Below, piece after piece: positions 35,043 through 44,927 of a stretch of DNA of 64,000 nucleotides (position 1 is the first letter of the stretch; every line of letters starts with the position of its first letter). The stretch is from NCBI GenBank assembly GCA_016185145.1, contig JACPOB010000072.1:39560-103559 (forward strand), in the 5' to 3' direction. The DNA is from Rhodospirillales bacterium. GTDB lineage: Bacteria > Pseudomonadota > Alphaproteobacteria > Reyranellales > Reyranellaceae. A model generated the notes under the pieces. The model was not told the origin of the DNA and ran no database searches. It saw nothing but the letters and a program-made list of their open reading frames with translations. The translations under genes were made by a program, and so were the position numbers.

Positions 35043-36743
35043 ATGGCTATTCCCTTGGCGGAATCGGCCTCGGTGTCGGGCGCAACCGTGCGCCGGCTGC
35101 TCGCGGCATCGGTCCGCGAGGGGCGACCATCGGCTGTGCAATTGCTGGTGCTGGCCGGGCTGCCCGTGCTGGCGGCGGGGTGGGCCGTGCTGTCGCCGCC
35201 GGTCATGCTCAGCAAGACGATGACGCAGGACCTGCTGTTCAACCTGAGCGGTGCCTGGCACGTCTACTCGGGGCATGTGGCGCATGTCGACTTCCATGAC
35301 GCCTCGGGCCGGCTGAGCTTCCTGCTGACGGCGCTCGGCTTCCACCTGCTGGGGCCTGTTCCCTTCGCCTTCCTGGTCAACGTCGCGATCATGAGCGGCG
35401 CCCTGTTCGCGGCGGCCCTCCTGGTGGCGATGCGGCGCCTGCCGCTGCTGCCGGCGGCGATCTTCGTGTTGTTCGCGAGCCTGCTCGCGCTGATGCCGGC
35501 CAACGTCGGCGACCGGCCGGAGCAGTACACCTTCGCGATGTCCTACAATCGCTACGGCTGGAGCGCCTACAGCATCCTGGCGCTGATCCTGTTCGTGCCA
35601 CCGCGCGAGGAGCGCGACCATACCTGGATCGACATCGTCGTCGCCGGCGGCCTGCTGGCGGCAATGTTCTATCTCAAGATCACCTACTTCGCCGCGGGCC
35701 TCGCGACAGTCGGGTTTGCCCTGCTGTTCCATCCCCATGTCGGACGGTACTGGCGGCCGTGGCTGGTGGTCGGCGTCCTGCTGGTGCTGAACGCGCTCGC
35801 CCCGCACAACCAGGCATACCTGGCCGACATCCTGGCCTGGGCGACCAGCGGCGCCGTGCGCCGGGCGGCGATGCTGCACTTCAACAACTTCGTCGCCGCG
35901 ATCGGTCAGTACGGCCCGTATCTCGCCGCCGTCGCCGTGGCCGCATGGTTGTGGTGGTCGGGCCGCGCGACGTACCGGTTGCCGCTCACGCTCCTCTTCC
36001 TGCTGGTCATGTCGCTGCTGCTGCTGTCGCAGAACTCTCAGGCCGCAGGCATGCCGTCGGCCATGGTCGCGCTGTTCATCCTCTATGACCGGCTGCGCAC
36101 CACCTTCGCCTCCCTCGGCAATCGCGACATGGCGCCGTGGCTGCTGACGCTGCTGCTCTTCCCGCTGTTCGCCGTCGGCGGCTATGCGACCAGCATCGCG
36201 GGCTACCGCGCCTACGCCCACGGCGGTCGCGACGTGCAGGTCGTCGAGCGCACCAACCTCCGCGGCCTTGCCGTGCCGTCAGGCCCGCGCGGCACGTTCC
36301 TGAGCTTCTCGTACAGCTTCGACTACCCGTCGCGCACCGAGGATGCACCGGCCCAGCCGCTCTACCAACTTTCCGACTACGAGTACGTCCTGGTGCTCCT
36401 GGACGCAGCGGACCTGCTTGCCGCCCGCCCGCCCGGCGGCATCGTCCTCCTCGACAGCGTCAACCCCCTGCCCTTCATGCTGGGCGTCGAACCCGTGCGC
36501 GGCGGCAATCTCTGGTCGACATGGAGCGCGCCGAAGCGGCAGGCCAGCGAGTTTCTTGCCGGCGCACGCTATGTCCTGATCCCGAAATTCTCGACCAGCC
36601 CGCAATGGACCGACGACATGGTCCGCCAGTACGGCGACTATCTGGAAGAGCACTTCCGGCGGACGGCGGAGACGCGGTGCTGGATCCTGCTGACGCGATC
36701 CGATCCCGAACTGCCGGCCAGCATGAGCCAGGGCCATATTTGA
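35043..36743 (+). CDS. Multi-pass membrane protein, GT-C-like topology
   Basis: A 566-residue protein with ten or more hydrophobic helices in its first 430 residues, then a soluble C-terminal domain of about 160 residues. The loop after the first helix is extracytoplasmic and contains NLSGAWHVYSGHVAHVDFHD, with acidic and His residues. In GT-C glycosyltransferases this position holds the catalytic Asp. The C-terminal domain has LSDYEYVLVLLDAADLLAAR and RYVLIPKFSTSPQWTDD. I suspect a membrane glycosyltransferase or lipid-linked sugar enzyme, but there is no decisive motif. The start is ATG 35043. Confidence 0.6.
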   Translation: MAIPLAESASVSGATVRRLLAASVREGRPSAVQLLVLAGLPVLAAGWAVLSPPVMLSKTMTQDLLFNLSGAWHVYSGHVAHVDFHDASGRLSFLLTALGFHLLGPVPFAFLVNVAIMSGALFAAALLVAMRRLPLLPAAIFVLFASLLALMPANVGDRPEQYTFAMSYNRYGWSAYSILALILFVPPREERDHTWIDIVVAGGLLAAMFYLKITYFAAGLATVGFALLFHPHVGRYWRPWLVVGVLLVLNALAPHNQAYLADILAWATSGAVRRAAMLHFNNFVAAIGQYGPYLAAVAVAAWLWWSGRATYRLPLTLLFLLVMSLLLLSQNSQAAGMPSAMVALFILYDRLRTTFASLGNRDMAPWLLTLLLFPLFAVGGYATSIAGYRAYAHGGRDVQVVERTNLRGLAVPSGPRGTFLSFSYSFDYPSRTEDAPAQPLYQLSDYEYVLVLLDAADLLAARPPGGIVLLDSVNPLPFMLGVEPVRGGNLWSTWSAPKRQASEFLAGARYVLIPKFSTSPQWTDDMVRQYGDYLEEHFRRTAETRCWILLTRSDPELPASMSQGHI

Positions 36744-36747
36744 TTCG

Positions 36748-37389
36748 TCAGCCGCGCCCTGACGCGCTTTGCGCCGCCAGGATCTCGCGGATGTGCGGCA
36801 GATGCTCGCGTCCCCAGTAAAGGTCACCGTCGGGAAAGAGGAAGCTCGGCACGCCGAACACGCCCTTGGCCTCGGCAGCGTCCTGCACCGCTTTCAGCTC
36901 GCGCGCCCCCTCGCCGGCCGCGAAGGAGGCGAAGCCCGCCGCGTCGGCGCCGGCGCGCTTCAATACGTCGGCGAGGGCGACAGGATCCTCGATGTCGAGG
37001 TCGTGCTTCCAGAAGCGGTCGAACACCTCGTCATTGTAGGCGCGAAAGGCGCCGTGGCGCTTGGCGTAGAGCAGCCCGATGCCGGCCAGCGACGAGTTCC
37101 AGATCTTGCGCGTGCCGCGGATGGTGAGCCCGACCCGGTTCGCTTCACGCCGCACGTCCATGTAGCTGTACCTGACGCGGCGCCACTGATGGGCGTTGCG
37201 GTCCTGCTCCAGGACGCGGCCCTCGGCATCGACCTTGGCGCTGCCGAGATAGGCGGGAATGTCCAGGACATAGGGTAGCCAGTCGATCGCCACCCCGGTC
37301 TCGCGCTCCAGCCGATAGGCCGGGTCCTTGGCGAGATAGGCGTAGGGGCTCTTGTAGTCGATGTAGAGCGTCAGGGTTTTAACCGGCAT
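36748..37389 (-). CDS. DsbA-fold 2-hydroxychromene-2-carboxylate isomerase-like protein
   Basis: A 213-residue kappa-class GST/HCCA isomerase-like protein, glutathione-dependent in characterised members. The start LTLYIDYKSPYAYLAKDPAY has the Ser-Pro pair in place of the CxxC of DsbA. Later motifs are FDRFWKHDLDIEDPVALADV and GVFGVPSFLFPDGDLYWGRE with the cis-Pro loop. It is the last gene of a minus-strand run and faces the membrane protein with a 4 bp gap. Members act in naphthalene-type aromatic breakdown, but homologues are widespread and the substrate here is unknown. Confidence 0.88.
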   Translation of the reverse strand: MPVKTLTLYIDYKSPYAYLAKDPAYRLERETGVAIDWLPYVLDIPAYLGSAKVDAEGRVLEQDRNAHQWRRVRYSYMDVRREANRVGLTIRGTRKIWNSSLAGIGLLYAKRHGAFRAYNDEVFDRFWKHDLDIEDPVALADVLKRAGADAAGFASFAAGEGARELKAVQDAAEAKGVFGVPSFLFPDGDLYWGREHLPHIREILAAQSASGRG

Positions 37390-37415
37390 GACGCATCAGC
37401 CTAGAGCAGCAAGCT

Positions 37416-37547
37416 TTCCTCCCCAAGCGAAGCTTGGGGAGGTGGCCGCGAAGCGGACGGAGGGGTCATGGGCAACAATGACGATGCCTATGACCCCTCC
37501 GTCGGCGTACGACGCCGACACCTAACCAACTGCGTTGGGGAGGAAGG
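37416..37547. repeat. Palindromic intergenic element, family G (TTCCTCCCCA...GGAGGGGTCATGG type)
   Basis: The outer arms TTCCTCCCCAAGC and GTTGGGGAGGAA and the inner arms GGACGGAGGGGTCATGG and ATGACCCCTCCGTC bracket an unrelated centre. It has the same plan as 49214-49349. The right end abuts the stop codon of the ligase gene. Confidence 0.9.
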
Positions 37548-39158
37548 TTAGGCAAACCGCCTCTTCGCGTCCTCGCGCAGCTCGGCCTTGCGGATCTTGC
37601 CCGACTCGGTCATCGGGAAGGCGTCGATGAACACCACATGGCGCGGCAGCTTGAAGCTCGCGAGCTTGCCGCGGCAGTGGGCCAGCACGTCCTCGGTCTC
37701 GATCGCCGCCTCCGGCTTGCGCTGGACATAGGCCACCGCGACCTCGCCCAGGCGCTCGTCGGGAAGGCCGACGACGGCGACCTGCTGCACGGCGGGATGC
37801 TCCAGCAGCAGGCCCTCGGTCTCCATCGGATCGACGTTCTCGCCGCCGACCTTCAGCATGTCCTTGTAGCGGCCTAGGAAGCGCAGGCAGCCGTTGGCCA
37901 GCCACATCGCCGCGTCGCCGGTGCGGAACCAGCCGTCGGGTGTGAAGGCGGCCGTGGTCTCGGCCGGCTTGCGGTAATACTCCTTCAGCACCGTGCGGCC
38001 GCGTACCTGCAGCTCGCCCGCGACGCCCGGCCCCAGCACCGCGCCGCTGCCGTCATCGACGATGCGCAATTCGAAGCCCGGCCCTGGCCAGCCCGACGCC
38101 TCGCTGCGATGCACCTCGTCGTCGTCCAGCGAGGACAGCGACACGCCCAGCCAGGTCTCGGTCATGCCGAACCCCGACAGGTTCTTGAGCGGCGCCAGCG
38201 CCTGCATGCCGCGGCGCACGACCGGCGTGGCGCTCAGCATGCCGGCGGCGAAGATGCCGGTGCGCAGGCTCGAAAGATCGCGCGGCCGCGCTTCCTGCGC
38301 CTCGGCGAGACCCTTCATGTGCGCCTCGAAGCCGTGGATGACGCTGACCCGCTCCTTCTCGATCAGGTCGAGGCTCTCGCCGGGATCGAAGCCCACGGTC
38401 ACGATCTGCCGGGCGCCGGTGACCAGCGACATCCACGCGCCCTCCGACAGACCGAAGGCATGGAACAGCGGCAGGTAGTTCAGGATCGTGTCGGCGGCGG
38501 TAATGGCCATCAGCGCCGCCCGCTCCTCGACGTTGCTGACGAGCTCGTGGGTACGCACCACGCCCTTGGGAAAGCCGGTCGTGCCCGAGGTGTACATGAT
38601 GAAGGCGATGGCGGCGGGATCGACGGCGCGGGCGCGCGCGGCCAGGTCGTCGGCGGAGACATTCGCTGCCGGTTCGGCGAGCGCCGCCCAGTCGATTGTT
38701 CCGCCTTGTGGCGCCTCGCCGACCAGGATCACGCGGCGCAGCCTGGGAAAGCGCGAATCGCTCACCTCCTCGCCGGACGCCGGCAGCTCCACGGCTTCGC
38801 GCACGAGCGCCGCGTAGTCGATCGGCCCCGAGCGATCGTGCGTGATCAGGAAGCTCGAGTCGGACTGGGCCAGCACGTAGGCGAGATCGCGCGAGCGGAA
38901 CCGCGTGTTGATCGGCACCAGCACGGCGCCGATCTTCTGGACGGCGAAGGAAATGAAGATCCAGTCGTCGCTGTTGTTGAGCCACAGGGCGACATGCTCG
39001 CCGCGCCGCACCCCGGCCGCGATCAGGCGGCGCGCCGCCTCGTCGATGCGCTGGGCGACCTCGCGAAACGTGTAGCGCGAGGCGCCGAACACCAGCCCTT
39101 CGCGGTCGGGCAGGCGGGCCGCGATGTCGTCCGCGAGATCGCCGAAACGTCGAGCCAT
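37548..39158 (-). CDS. Acyl-CoA synthetase (AMP-forming)
   Basis: A 536-residue ANL-superfamily adenylate-forming ligase that activates a carboxylic acid to its CoA thioester. The P-loop-like AFIMYTSGTTGFPKGVV is present, followed by NLSGFGMTETW (A5), GWFRTGDAAMWLANG (A7) and RYKDMLKVGGENVDPME (A8). The conserved Lys lies in MTESGKIRKAELRE. ATG 39158 overlaps the upstream oxidoreductase stop (ATGA); GTG 39167 is a weaker alternative. The chain length or type of acid is not evident. It is FadD-like by overall pattern. Confidence 0.92.
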   Translation of the reverse strand: MARRFGDLADDIAARLPDREGLVFGASRYTFREVAQRIDEAARRLIAAGVRRGEHVALWLNNSDDWIFISFAVQKIGAVLVPINTRFRSRDLAYVLAQSDSSFLITHDRSGPIDYAALVREAVELPASGEEVSDSRFPRLRRVILVGEAPQGGTIDWAALAEPAANVSADDLAARARAVDPAAIAFIMYTSGTTGFPKGVVRTHELVSNVEERAALMAITAADTILNYLPLFHAFGLSEGAWMSLVTGARQIVTVGFDPGESLDLIEKERVSVIHGFEAHMKGLAEAQEARPRDLSSLRTGIFAAGMLSATPVVRRGMQALAPLKNLSGFGMTETWLGVSLSSLDDDEVHRSEASGWPGPGFELRIVDDGSGAVLGPGVAGELQVRGRTVLKEYYRKPAETTAAFTPDGWFRTGDAAMWLANGCLRFLGRYKDMLKVGGENVDPMETEGLLLEHPAVQQVAVVGLPDERLGEVAVAYVQRKPEAAIETEDVLAHCRGKLASFKLPRHVVFIDAFPMTESGKIRKAELREDAKRRFA

Positions 39159-40180
39159 CACGACCACCTCAAGGCAATCGGCCGCCTTTCGACGAGCGCG
39201 CGCTCGATCTCGAGGCAGATCTTCAAGCTCGGCAGGGCCTCGCGAGCCGAAACCAGAGGCGTTCCCGACGGCGCTTCGACCAGCAGGCGGCGCAGCTGCT
39301 CCTCCAGTTCGAAGACCTCCCCGGATTTCTCGACGGCGACGGTTTCGGCGGCCTCAGCGCCGGCGCGCCGCAGCTTGAGCTCGAAGTCGGGCGTCTCGGT
39401 GCGGTCCATGGCGCCGGCCCACCAGGTACGGATCGCCCCCTGATCGCCGGCGAGCTCGAGGACGAGGGAATGCTCGAAGCCCGCCAGGCATTGCGAGAAC
39501 ACCGCGTAGCTGCCGTCGGCGAACGTCATGGTCGCAGTGAAGGCATCGAACATGCCGGAGCCGCGCGGCGAGGCGACGCCGCTTGCCGCCACCTCGACGG
39601 GCAGGCCGCGCTCGCGGAAGTACCACAGCAGCAGGTCGATGTAGTGGATCGGCTCTTCGAGGATCCACGAGCCGACCTCGTCGCCGGCGAAACGCCAATC
39701 GCCGGCGCCGCCGCGAAAGGGCCGCCGGAACAGCGTGAAGTTGGCGGCGCGCATCCGGCCCAACGCACCCTCCTCGATCAGCGAGCGCACCTTGGCCCAT
39801 TGCCGGGAGGCGCGCAGCTGGAGAACGCTGTCGCAATAGCGACCCGATCGTTCGGCGGCCGCGACCACGCGCTCGGCATCGGCGAGCGTGGTCGCCATCG
39901 GTTTCTCCAGCAGCACATGCTTGCCGGCCTCGAATGCCTTCACGGCCGTATCGGCATGCAGATGATTGGGGCTGACGATATCGACGAGGTCTATGGCCGG
40001 ATCCGCGAGCAGTGCATCGAGGGTGCGATGGACCGGCACGCCGGGCAGATCACGCGCTGCGTCGCGCGCCGAGGCGTCGTCGCCGGCCACCACGCCGCCC
40101 AGCGAAAGTCCCACGACGCGCCCGATCACGCCCGCATGCACGCGACCCCAGCCGCCATACCCGACCAGCCCGATGCGCAT
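39158..40180 (-). CDS. Gfo/Idh/MocA-family oxidoreductase
   Basis: A 340-residue NAD(P)-dependent sugar or polyol dehydrogenase. The Rossmann start is RIGLVGYGGWGRVHAGVIGR. The family motif EKPMATTLADAE carries the catalytic Lys, and the C-terminal domain holds GSWILEEPIHYIDLLLWYF with the conserved His. It is divergent from a CUT1-type sugar ABC operon 66 bp away, which supports a role in breaking down the imported compound. Its stop overlaps the start of the acyl-CoA ligase by four bases, an odd partner for a sugar dehydrogenase. Confidence 0.9.
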   Translation of the reverse strand: MRIGLVGYGGWGRVHAGVIGRVVGLSLGGVVAGDDASARDAARDLPGVPVHRTLDALLADPAIDLVDIVSPNHLHADTAVKAFEAGKHVLLEKPMATTLADAERVVAAAERSGRYCDSVLQLRASRQWAKVRSLIEEGALGRMRAANFTLFRRPFRGGAGDWRFAGDEVGSWILEEPIHYIDLLLWYFRERGLPVEVAASGVASPRGSGMFDAFTATMTFADGSYAVFSQCLAGFEHSLVLELAGDQGAIRTWWAGAMDRTETPDFELKLRRAGAEAAETVAVEKSGEVFELEEQLRRLLVEAPSGTPLVSAREALPSLKICLEIERALVERRPIALRWS

Positions 40181-40246
40181 TCCGTTTCCTCACCTATTCC
40201 TGAGCAGGCAGTATGTTAAGGTTTCGCGCAAGGGGGAAACAAAGAC

Positions 40247-41266
<1,020 letters not shown>

Positions 41267-41287
41267 GCGAACGATGGGAGGACAGAC

Positions 41288-42538
41288 ATGCAACGCCGGC
41301 AGCTTCTCAAGTCCACTGCAGCCTTTTCCGCCGCGTCCGTGCTGGGCGCACCGGCGATCGCGCAGGCGCCCAAGAAGATCACGTTCCTGACCTGGAACCT
41401 GGTGCATCTCGAGGCGCCGCTGAAGGGATGGATCGCGGGCTTCACCAGGAGCCGGCCCGGCGTCGAGGTCGAATGGGTCGACAAGAAGGGGCCGGAGCTG
41501 CCGGCCTACTACCAGACCCAGCTCGCCGCCAGCACGCCACCCGACGTCATCGACATACAGGGCGCGCTCGGCCTGGAATACGCAGCCCAGGGCGCGCTGC
41601 TCGACCTGACGCCGCGGCTCGGCGCGGAAGCCGCGGTCAAGGCGCGCTACGAGCCCGCCTATCTCTCGAACTGGGTGTTCGAGGGCAAGAACTACATGGT
41701 GCCCTATTACGTCTCCAAGACCCTGCTGTTCTGGAACAAGACGCGCTTCAAGGAGGCGGGCCTCGACAAGCCGCCGGCGAGCTTCGACGAGATCCTGAGC
41801 GCGGCCGACAAGATCAAGGGTGGCGAGAAGACCGGATTGCTGACCTTGAACTTCGACTGGCTGTATTGGCCCTTGATGCAGATGAACGGCGTCGACCTGC
41901 TCTCGCCCGATCTCAAGAAGGCGACCTTCAACACGCCCAAGGCAGCCGAGGTCATGAGCAAGCTCGCCGAGGCGACCAAGAGCGGCGCCATCAACCCGAT
42001 CTCGTGGACCGGCCGCTGGGTCGAGCCCAACGACGCCTTCGCCACCGGCAATGTCGGTATGCTGCATGCCCATGCGCCGGCTTTCTTCTGGATCAAGGGC
42101 AAGGGGCCGTGGATCAACGGCGAAACGCTGGGCGCGGCGCAGATGCCGGGCAACTGGGCGACGCCCAACAGCCACGGCCTCGGCATCTCCAAGGGCTCGA
42201 AGAATCCCGACCTCGCCTGGGACTTCGTGAAGTACATGACCGACACAGAGGTGGCGACCGCGTTCGCCCGCGCCGCCAGCCTGCTCACTGGATCGAAGGA
42301 GGTCGACAAGGCGCAGCTGGCGCGCTTCCAGAAGGAAGACCCGCTCGCCTTCCAGGTGCTGAGCACCCAGCTCGAGCATACCGACAAGATGTGCGGCAAC
42401 TGGCGGCTCGGCAACGACAGCCGCGTCAAGGACGGCTTCTGGCCGGAGTTCCAGAGCGCCATGCTGGGCCGCAAGGACGCCAAGACCGCGCTCGGCGACG
42501 CCGAGCGGCGGGTCAGCCGCGAGCTGCGGCGGGCGTGA
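41288..42538 (+). CDS. Extracellular solute-binding protein, family 1 (sugar ABC transporter)
   Basis: A 416-residue periplasmic binding protein. The signal sequence has a twin-arginine-like start (MQRRQLLKSTAAFSAASVLG) and a cleavage site near AIAQA. The mature part has KKITFLTWNLVHLEAPLKGW and STPPDVIDIQGALGLEYAAQ, the GGEKTG and NSHGLGISKGSKNPDLAWDF patterns of SBP family 1. GGAGGACAGAC precedes the ATG. It is placed 21 bp after the ATPase and before a palindromic element, which may hold its mRNA at a higher level than that of the permeases. Confidence 0.92.
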   Translation: MQRRQLLKSTAAFSAASVLGAPAIAQAPKKITFLTWNLVHLEAPLKGWIAGFTRSRPGVEVEWVDKKGPELPAYYQTQLAASTPPDVIDIQGALGLEYAAQGALLDLTPRLGAEAAVKARYEPAYLSNWVFEGKNYMVPYYVSKTLLFWNKTRFKEAGLDKPPASFDEILSAADKIKGGEKTGLLTLNFDWLYWPLMQMNGVDLLSPDLKKATFNTPKAAEVMSKLAEATKSGAINPISWTGRWVEPNDAFATGNVGMLHAHAPAFFWIKGKGPWINGETLGAAQMPGNWATPNSHGLGISKGSKNPDLAWDFVKYMTDTEVATAFARAASLLTGSKEVDKAQLARFQKEDPLAFQVLSTQLEHTDKMCGNWRLGNDSRVKDGFWPEFQSAMLGRKDAKTALGDAERRVSRELRRA

Positions 42539-42540
42539 CG

Positions 42541-42628
42541 CTCATGGTCTTCGTCTTCCGGACCGCGAGCCTCCGGCTCGCTCAAGCTCATGAGCGAGCC
42601 GGAGGCTCGCGGTCCGGAAGACCATGAG
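42541..42628. repeat. Palindromic intergenic element, family E, between binding protein and permease
   Basis: CTCATGGTCTTCGTCTTCCG, then GACCGCGAGCCTCCGGCTCG on the left and their complements on the right make a near-perfect 88-bp palindrome. Its right edge, GGAAGACCATGAG, contains the ATG used by the permease gene. Confidence 0.92.
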
Positions 42629-43523
42629 CTGGTTCCACAGGAAACGCACCCGGGAGCTGGCGCTGGTCGTCTGCTTCCTGCTGCCGTCGCTCGCGATCTT
42701 CTTCCTCTATCGCATCCTGCCGCTGGGCTGGAACGCCTGGCTGTCGGTGCATGCCTGGTCGCCGCTCAAGGCCGCGCAGTTCATCGGCCTGGAGCACTAC
42801 GAGGAGATGCTCCTGGACGACGACGTGTTCTGGCAGGCGCTGGCCAACACGCTGATCTTCATCGCCTCCTCGCCGCTCGCCATCGCCGCGGCGCTGGGCA
42901 TCGCGCTGCTGGTCAACAGCGATCTCAGGGGCGCCGCCGTCTACCGCACCATCGTCTTTCTTTCCTATCCGCTGATGACGGTGGCGGTCGGCATCATCTG
43001 GCGCTGGCTCTACGACGAGCGCGGCGGCTTCTTCAACTACGTGCTGCGCTCGACCGGCGTGATCGACCAGCCGATGAAGTTCCTGCAGAGCTTCGACTTG
43101 GCCCTGCCCTGCGTGATCCTGGCCGATTTCTGGCAGGTGCTGGGCTTCTACATGATCATCCTGCTGACCGGGCTGCAGACCATCCCGCAGCATCTCTACG
43201 AGGCGGCGCGCGTCGACGGCGTGCCGCCGAGCGCCCGCTTCTTCCGCATCACCCTGCCGCTGCTGAAGCCGTCGATCTTCCTCTGCATCGTGGTCGGCAT
43301 CCTCAATTCCTTCACCAGCTTCGACCTGATCTACGTCATGACCAACGGCGGCCCGGGCCACGCCACAGAGCTCCTGATCACCTACATCTACAAGGCGGGC
43401 TTCGGGCAGACGCGCTTCGACTATGCCGCGGCGCTCACCGTGGTGCAGTTCCTGCTGCTGGTGGTGCTGACGGTGCTGGCCAACAAGCTGAGCGGCGGCA
43501 ACGCCGGCAGCCTGGAGCGATAG
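42624..43523 (+). CDS. Sugar ABC transporter permease (UgpA/MalF type)
   Basis: A 299-residue inner-membrane permease with six hydrophobic helices. The EAA loop that docks to the ATPase is visible as LYEAARVDGVPPSARFFRIT (EAA---G). The start ATG 42624 lies inside the edge of the palindromic element, with GGAAG five bases before it as the only Shine-Dalgarno. No other in-frame start keeps the first helix (LALVVCFLLPSLAIFFLY). It partners the second permease and the ATPase of this operon. Confidence 0.92.
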   Translation: MSWFHRKRTRELALVVCFLLPSLAIFFLYRILPLGWNAWLSVHAWSPLKAAQFIGLEHYEEMLLDDDVFWQALANTLIFIASSPLAIAAALGIALLVNSDLRGAAVYRTIVFLSYPLMTVAVGIIWRWLYDERGGFFNYVLRSTGVIDQPMKFLQSFDLALPCVILADFWQVLGFYMIILLTGLQTIPQHLYEAARVDGVPPSARFFRITLPLLKPSIFLCIVVGILNSFTSFDLIYVMTNGGPGHATELLITYIYKAGFGQTRFDYAAALTVVQFLLLVVLTVLANKLSGGNAGSLER

Positions 43524-43551
43524 CCGATGTTCTCGCACAAGACCGCTGTTC

Positions 43552-43685
43552 GCTGGGGGCACGCCACTCCAGTGGCGCGTCATGTCGGAGCGCGGACCTC
43601 CAGGTCCGCTCATGATCATGATGCGGCCCGAGAGGGCCGCGCTCCGGAAGATCATGACGCGCCACTGGAGTGGCGCGCCCCCAGC
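43552..43685. repeat. Nested palindromic elements: family C inside family F
   Basis: The outer arms are GCTGGGGGCACGCCACTCCA and TGGAGTGGCGCGCCCCCAGC (family F). Between them lies a complete family C element at 43586-43646 (CGGAGCGCGGACCTCCAGG ... GCGCTCCG). The same outer arms enclose a different inner element at 54475-54708. Confidence 0.92.
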
Positions 43686-43699
43686 GGAGCTTTCTAGCC

Positions 43700-44509
43700 A
43701 TGCGCCGCCGCCACTGGCCGCGCCACGCCATCATGATCGTCGTGTCGATCCTGATGCTGATCCCGTTCTACTGGGTGCTGAAAACCTCGCTGACCGGCGA
43801 GAACATCTACGCCTGGCCGCCGCGCATCGTCCCGGTCGACCCGCATCTCTTCAACTATGTCGACGTCTGGTACATGATCCCGTTCGCGCGCTACCTGCTG
43901 AACAGCGTCATCGTCACGGCCATGGCGATCGCCGGCAGCCTGCTGTTCAACGTCGCGGCCGGCTATGCGCTCACCAAGCACTTCCCCGGCCGGCGCTGGA
44001 TCGTTCTGCTGTTGCTGTCGTGCATGCTGATCCCCTTCCAGGCGACCATCATCCCGGCCTACCTGATCACCTCGTGGCTGGGCGTACTCGACACCTGGCT
44101 GGGCGTCGCCCTGCCGCTGCTCTCGACCATCATCTGCATCTTCATCTTCAAGGCGAGCTTCGAGGCGGTGCCGCCCTCGCTGATCGACGCGGCTCGGGTC
44201 GACGGGCTGGGCGAATGGCGCATCGTCACCCGGATCCTGCTGCCGCTGTCGAAGTCGGCGATCGCCACCAACGTGATCCTGACTTTCATCTGGTCGTGGA
44301 ATTCCTTCCTCTGGCCGCTGATCGCCATCCGCACGCCGGACATGCAGACCCTGCCGCTGGGGCTGGCGCGCTTCCTGTCGGTGATGGAGGACACGACCGG
44401 TGCGCTCTACGCTTTCGTCGTGCTGGTGCTGATCCCGGGGCTCGCCATCTTCCTGATGGCGCAAAAGGAATTCATCCGCGGCCTGACCTCGGGGGCGACC
44501 AAAGGATGA
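43700..44509 (+). CDS. Sugar ABC transporter permease (UgpE/MalG type)
   Basis: A 269-residue second permease subunit with six membrane helices, beginning AIMIVVSILMLIPFYWVLKT. Its EAA loop is PSLIDAARVDGLGEWRIVTR. ATG 43700 is chosen with a distant GGAG; the longer frame to 43670 is repeat-derived. It is separated from the first permease by nested repeats, and its stop overlaps the start of the next gene (ATGA). Together with the genes at 40247, 41288 and 42624 it makes a complete importer. Confidence 0.92.
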   Translation: MRRRHWPRHAIMIVVSILMLIPFYWVLKTSLTGENIYAWPPRIVPVDPHLFNYVDVWYMIPFARYLLNSVIVTAMAIAGSLLFNVAAGYALTKHFPGRRWIVLLLLSCMLIPFQATIIPAYLITSWLGVLDTWLGVALPLLSTIICIFIFKASFEAVPPSLIDAARVDGLGEWRIVTRILLPLSKSAIATNVILTFIWSWNSFLWPLIAIRTPDMQTLPLGLARFLSVMEDTTGALYAFVVLVLIPGLAIFLMAQKEFIRGLTSGATKG

Positions 44510-44895
44510 GTTGGAGGATGAGCTTGCGCTTCCTCACCCACCGCTTCGTCGCCGTGCCGCTGGCGCTGGCCGTCGTCGTGGTGGCGTGGAACGTCTACAT
44601 CGCCTTCAACGACCATGGCGTCATCGAGGGCGAGGTGCGCGACCGCTCGGGCGCCCCGGTAGCAGGCGCCACGGTCATCTTCTTCGAGCGCAACTTCATC
44701 TATTACGAGGAAAAGCAGCGGGCGACGACCGACGCCCGTGGCGCCTATCGCTTCACCGACATGAAGACACACATCGGCCAGCTCGAGGCGCGCACGGCCG
44801 ACGGAAGGCAGTCGCCGCGCCGCCAGCTTCGCCTGTGGTTCCGCTCGCAGGACACCGAGGTGCCGCCACTGATCGTCGAGCCGCCGCGCGGCTGA
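44506..44895 (+). CDS. Membrane-anchored carboxypeptidase-regulatory-like domain protein
   Basis: A 125-129-residue protein with one N-terminal membrane helix (AVPLALAVVVVAWNVYIAF). A single Ig-like CarboxypepD_reg domain follows: GVIEGEVRDRSGAPVAGATV, then TTDARGAYRFTDMKTHIGQL. It is exposed to the periplasm. ATG 44506 overlaps the permease stop, so the gene is coupled to the transporter operon; ATG 44518 with GGAGG is an alternative. Such domains bind carbohydrate or act as spacers. Its tight linkage to the permease suggests an accessory role in uptake or secretion. Confidence 0.75.
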   Translation: MSWRMSLRFLTHRFVAVPLALAVVVVAWNVYIAFNDHGVIEGEVRDRSGAPVAGATVIFFERNFIYYEEKQRATTDARGAYRFTDMKTHIGQLEARTADGRQSPRRQLRLWFRSQDTEVPPLIVEPPRG

Positions 44896-44927
44896 TCTGG
44901 AAAAACAACCTTCGACAGGAGCTCGTC

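Noticed and set aside
37416..37547. Could the repeats be CRISPR arrays or insertion sequences?
   Set aside because: Each is a single palindrome with no regular spacer array and no transposase gene; they are MITE- or REP-like intergenic elements.
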